This document shows, piece by piece, positions 61,778 through 64,000 of a stretch of DNA of 64,000 nt. The translations under genes were made by a program, and so were the position numbers. The notes beneath the pieces were generated by a model that made no database searches, had not been told where the DNA came from, and saw only the letters and a program-made list of their open reading frames with translations. Origin of the DNA: Flavobacterium sp. (lineage in GTDB: Bacteria > Bacteroidota > Bacteroidia > Flavobacteriales > Flavobacteriaceae); the NCBI RefSeq assembly GCF_013823965.1, contig NZ_PNNA01000066.1:1-64000 (forward strand). Reading direction: 5' to 3'. Every line of letters starts with the position of its first letter. Position 1 is the first letter of the stretch.

Positions 61778-63084
61778 TGAAAACCATAGACTATATCCCT
61801 ACTTCAAAAATTGAAAGAGCCTCAAAACTCGTTCAAACCGGTGCCAAAGTGGGCGTAAATTACCTGAAATATTACGGCGAAAAAATGGTCAACAGCGATT
61901 TGACCCGCGACAAACTCAACGAAAACAATGCCGAAGACATTTATGACGGACTCAAAAGCCTCAAAGGAAGCGCACTGAAAGTAGCCCAAATGTTGAGTAT
62001 GGACAAAAGCTTTTTGCCACAGGCGTATGTGGAGAAATTTTCGTTGTCGCAGTTCTCGGTTCCGCCATTGTCCGCACCTTTGGTTTTGAAAACTTTCAAG
62101 ACCAATTTTGGCAAAACTCCTCACGAAATCTTTGATGAATTCAATCCCAATTCCGTCAATGCCGCCAGCATTGGACAAGTGCACTTGGCTGTCAAAAACA
62201 ACCAAAAACTGGCCGTTAAAATCCAGTATCCAGGCGTGGCCAACAGTATTTCGTCAGACTTGGCTTTGGTAAAACCCATTGCCATCAGAATGTTTAACCT
62301 TCAGGGAAAAGATTCAGACAAATATTTTAAGGAAGTCGAAGACAAATTGATTGAGGAAACCAACTATTTATTGGAATTGAAACAAAGCCAAGAAGTGGTC
62401 GAAGCCTGTGAAAAAATAGAAAATCTGGTTTTTCCGAACTATTATCCCGAATATTCTTCCGAGAAAATCATCACGATGGATTGGATGACGGGAATTCATC
62501 TTTCGGAGTTTACCAACAAAAACACCAATCAAGAAGCAGCCAACAAAATTGGCCAAGCGTTGTGGGATTTCTATATGTATCAAATTCATATTTTAAGAAA
62601 AGTACACGCCGATCCGCATCCTGGAAATTTTTTGGTCAATTCAGAAAATCAATTGGTGGCACTCGATTTTGGTTGTATGAAACAAATTCCAAACGAGTTT
62701 TACATTCCTTATTTTGAGCTAATCAACAAGGAAGTCATAGACAATAAAACCCTTTTTGAAAAGAAATTATTCGAATTGGAAATTCTTAGAGTGGACGATT
62801 CCAAGGAAGAAATCGAATATTTCACCCAAATGTTTTACGATTTATTGTCATTGTTTACCCAACCGTTTCAATCGGAATCTTTTGATTTTTCGGATGAAAT
62901 ATTTTTCGAAAACATAGCACAATTGGGCGAACGCTTTTCCAAAGACACCAATCTTAAAAAAATGAACGGGAATCGCGGTTCAAAACATTTCATTTACATG
63001 AACCGCACTTTTTTTGGATTGTACAATTTGATGTTTGATTTGAAAGCGAAAATTGTGGTCAATGAATTTAAAAAATACCAATAA
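61777..63084 (+). CDS. UbiB/ABC1/AarF-family atypical kinase
   Basis: This 435-aa protein carries the ABC1 hallmarks: the KxGQ-type region LKGSALKVAQMLSMDKSFLP, the AASIGQVHLAVKN nucleotide loop, the catalytic-core LHADPHPGN counterpart (VHADPHPGNFLV) and LDFGCMKQIP. Members bind ATP and support quinone or lipid metabolism; the kinase activity is usually low. It is translationally coupled to the TetR-like gene. No C-terminal membrane helices are visible. Confidence 0.93.
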   Translation: MKTIDYIPTSKIERASKLVQTGAKVGVNYLKYYGEKMVNSDLTRDKLNENNAEDIYDGLKSLKGSALKVAQMLSMDKSFLPQAYVEKFSLSQFSVPPLSAPLVLKTFKTNFGKTPHEIFDEFNPNSVNAASIGQVHLAVKNNQKLAVKIQYPGVANSISSDLALVKPIAIRMFNLQGKDSDKYFKEVEDKLIEETNYLLELKQSQEVVEACEKIENLVFPNYYPEYSSEKIITMDWMTGIHLSEFTNKNTNQEAANKIGQALWDFYMYQIHILRKVHADPHPGNFLVNSENQLVALDFGCMKQIPNEFYIPYFELINKEVIDNKTLFEKKLFELEILRVDDSKEEIEYFTQMFYDLLSLFTQPFQSESFDFSDEIFFENIAQLGERFSKDTNLKKMNGNRGSKHFIYMNRTFFGLYNLMFDLKAKIVVNEFKKYQ

Positions 63085-63088
63085 AAAC

Positions 63089-63772
63089 ATGAGAAACATT
63101 GTAATCATTGGCGGTAGCAAAGGAATTGGAAATGCTATTTTGTTGCAACAATTGGAATCGAACCAAGTACACAACATTAGCCGAAATGCTCCTGATCTTT
63201 CACATCCGAACCTAAAACATTATTCCTTGGATGTCTTGCAGGATACGCTCCCAGACATTGAAAACGTTGACGTCTTGATTTATTGCCCAGGTTCGATTAA
63301 TTTAAAACCCATTGGCAGTTTAGGCATCGATGATTTCAGGAACGATTTCGAAATTAACGTGATTGGTGCGGTGAAAACCATTCAGAAATATTTACCAGTA
63401 TTAAAAAAAGGAACGAATCCATCGATTGTTTTGTTCAGCACGGTGGCAGCAAAACTGGGAATGCCTTTTCACGCCAGCATTGCCACGGCCAAAGCGGGAG
63501 TTGAAGGATTGGTCAAATCGCTTGGTGCTGAATTGGCTTCGGTGGTTCGCATCAATGCCATTGCTCCCACCATTACCGAAACCTCGCTTTCGGCAGGAAT
63601 TTTACGAAACGATCGAATGAAGGAAAACATGATCGAACGCCATCCAATGAAAAATTACTTGAAAGCGGAAGAAGTGGCGAGTATGGCCAATTACCTGATT
63701 TCGGATCAAGCCAAATCCATCTCCGGACAAGTTTTCGAAATGGATTATGGAATTGTAACATTCAAATTATAG
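63089..63772 (+). CDS. SDR-family oxidoreductase
   Basis: This protein of about 227 aa is a short-chain dehydrogenase with the cofactor motif IIGGSKGIGNA (residues about 5-15), IYCPGSINLKPIG in the NAG position, FSTVAAKLGMPFHASIATAK with Ser and a non-standard catalytic region in which the usual Tyr of YxxxK is replaced (HASIATAK). Catalysis may therefore be altered. The start is the ATG at 63089 rather than a more upstream one that overlaps the UbiB-like gene. It ends the TetR-UbiB-SDR operon. Confidence 0.85.
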   Translation: MRNIVIIGGSKGIGNAILLQQLESNQVHNISRNAPDLSHPNLKHYSLDVLQDTLPDIENVDVLIYCPGSINLKPIGSLGIDDFRNDFEINVIGAVKTIQKYLPVLKKGTNPSIVLFSTVAAKLGMPFHASIATAKAGVEGLVKSLGAELASVVRINAIAPTITETSLSAGILRNDRMKENMIERHPMKNYLKAEEVASMANYLISDQAKSISGQVFEMDYGIVTFKL

Positions 63773-63802
63773 AAAAACAACAGAAACATTAGCTAAACCA
63801 AA

Positions 63803-64000
63803 ATGATAAAAGAAATAAAAAGTTACGAGAAAGTAGAACAATACGACGAAGAAATAACCGAAGTATTGGCCGATAACTACCAAAGAATCATAGAAAATTT
63901 GGGCGAAAACATCAACCGGGAAGGTCTGCAAAAAACACCGGAAAGAGTAGCCAAAGCTATGCAATACCTGACTCACGGTTACGGATTGGATCCATTGGAA
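63803..64000 (+). CDS. folE: GTP cyclohydrolase I, N-terminal part (cut by window edge)
   Basis: The visible 66 residues start [20 protein letters not shown] and continue into [20 protein letters not shown] and [11 protein letters not shown], the conserved N-terminal region of FolE. The enzyme opens the imidazole ring of GTP in the first step of tetrahydrofolate (or queuosine/pterin) synthesis. The zinc-binding and catalytic residues lie beyond the window. The gene follows the SDR by 30 nt and may belong to the same transcript. Confidence 0.92.
   Translation, partial: MIKEIKSYEKVEQYDEEITEVLADNYQRIIENLGENINREGLQKTPERVAKAMQYLTHGYGLDPLE

Overview
The window is a contiguous, AT-rich chromosomal segment that looks like Flavobacterium or a close relative in the Flavobacteriia. 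Evidence: the protein set (SecDF fusion, GatB-AspRS fusion, TonB-type outer-membrane proteins, a SusC-like plug domain, a short RluE-like pseudouridine synthase, MtaB), promoters of the Bacteroidetes type (TTG about 19 nt upstream of TAnnTTTG), and intergenic repeats typical of this group. No rRNA or tRNA gene was found. The left edge cuts secDF and the right edge cuts folE.

Layout. 1-15 kb, mostly minus strand: secDF, mdh, gyrB, then gatB/aspS-gatA-gatC (tRNA-dependent amidation, with AspRS fused to GatB), a GreA-like protein, and an outer-membrane barrel / four-helix-bundle / TPR block. 15-28 kb: ftsE leads into a surface-polysaccharide cluster with four glycosyltransferases, a membrane sulfatase-like enzyme, a methyltransferase, a Wzx-type flippase, and an FdtA-type isomerase, DegT aminotransferase and hexapeptide acyltransferase that together could make an N-acylated 3-amino-3,6-dideoxyhexose. 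28-51 kb: housekeeping and transport genes (TrmH, serine hydrolase, RelA/SpoT, Fur, PurA, NUDIX, peroxiredoxin, Fsr-like MFS, AEC permease, MeaB, prohibitin, MATE), a sigma factor paired with an unusual anti-sigma-like/SusC-plug/vWA fusion, a FabG-like SDR, MtaB and RluE.

51-57.5 kb is a complete type II-C CRISPR-Cas9 locus: cas1-cas2 on plus, an RelE/ParE toxin-antitoxin pair on minus, an 11-repeat array (36-bp repeats, 10 spacers of exactly 30 bp), cas9 on minus, and a tracrRNA read divergently from cas9. The tracrRNA anti-repeat fixes the array direction as minus, so the leader lies between the cas9 3' end and repeat 11. That leader holds an inverted, imperfect copy of the CRISPR repeat which can fold with the first repeat into a long stem-loop; I regard this as the most interesting structure in the window. 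Just beyond the tracrRNA terminator are three 12-bp iterons spaced exactly 22 bp apart, directly upstream of a consensus promoter for an HU-like DNA-binding protein.

57.6-64 kb: HU-like protein, rmuC, a YceI-family protein, a TIGR01777 epimerase, a TetR-like regulator - UbiB-like kinase - SDR operon, and the start of folE. Coordinates, motif positions and repeat alignments were worked out by eye; no database search or folding program was run.
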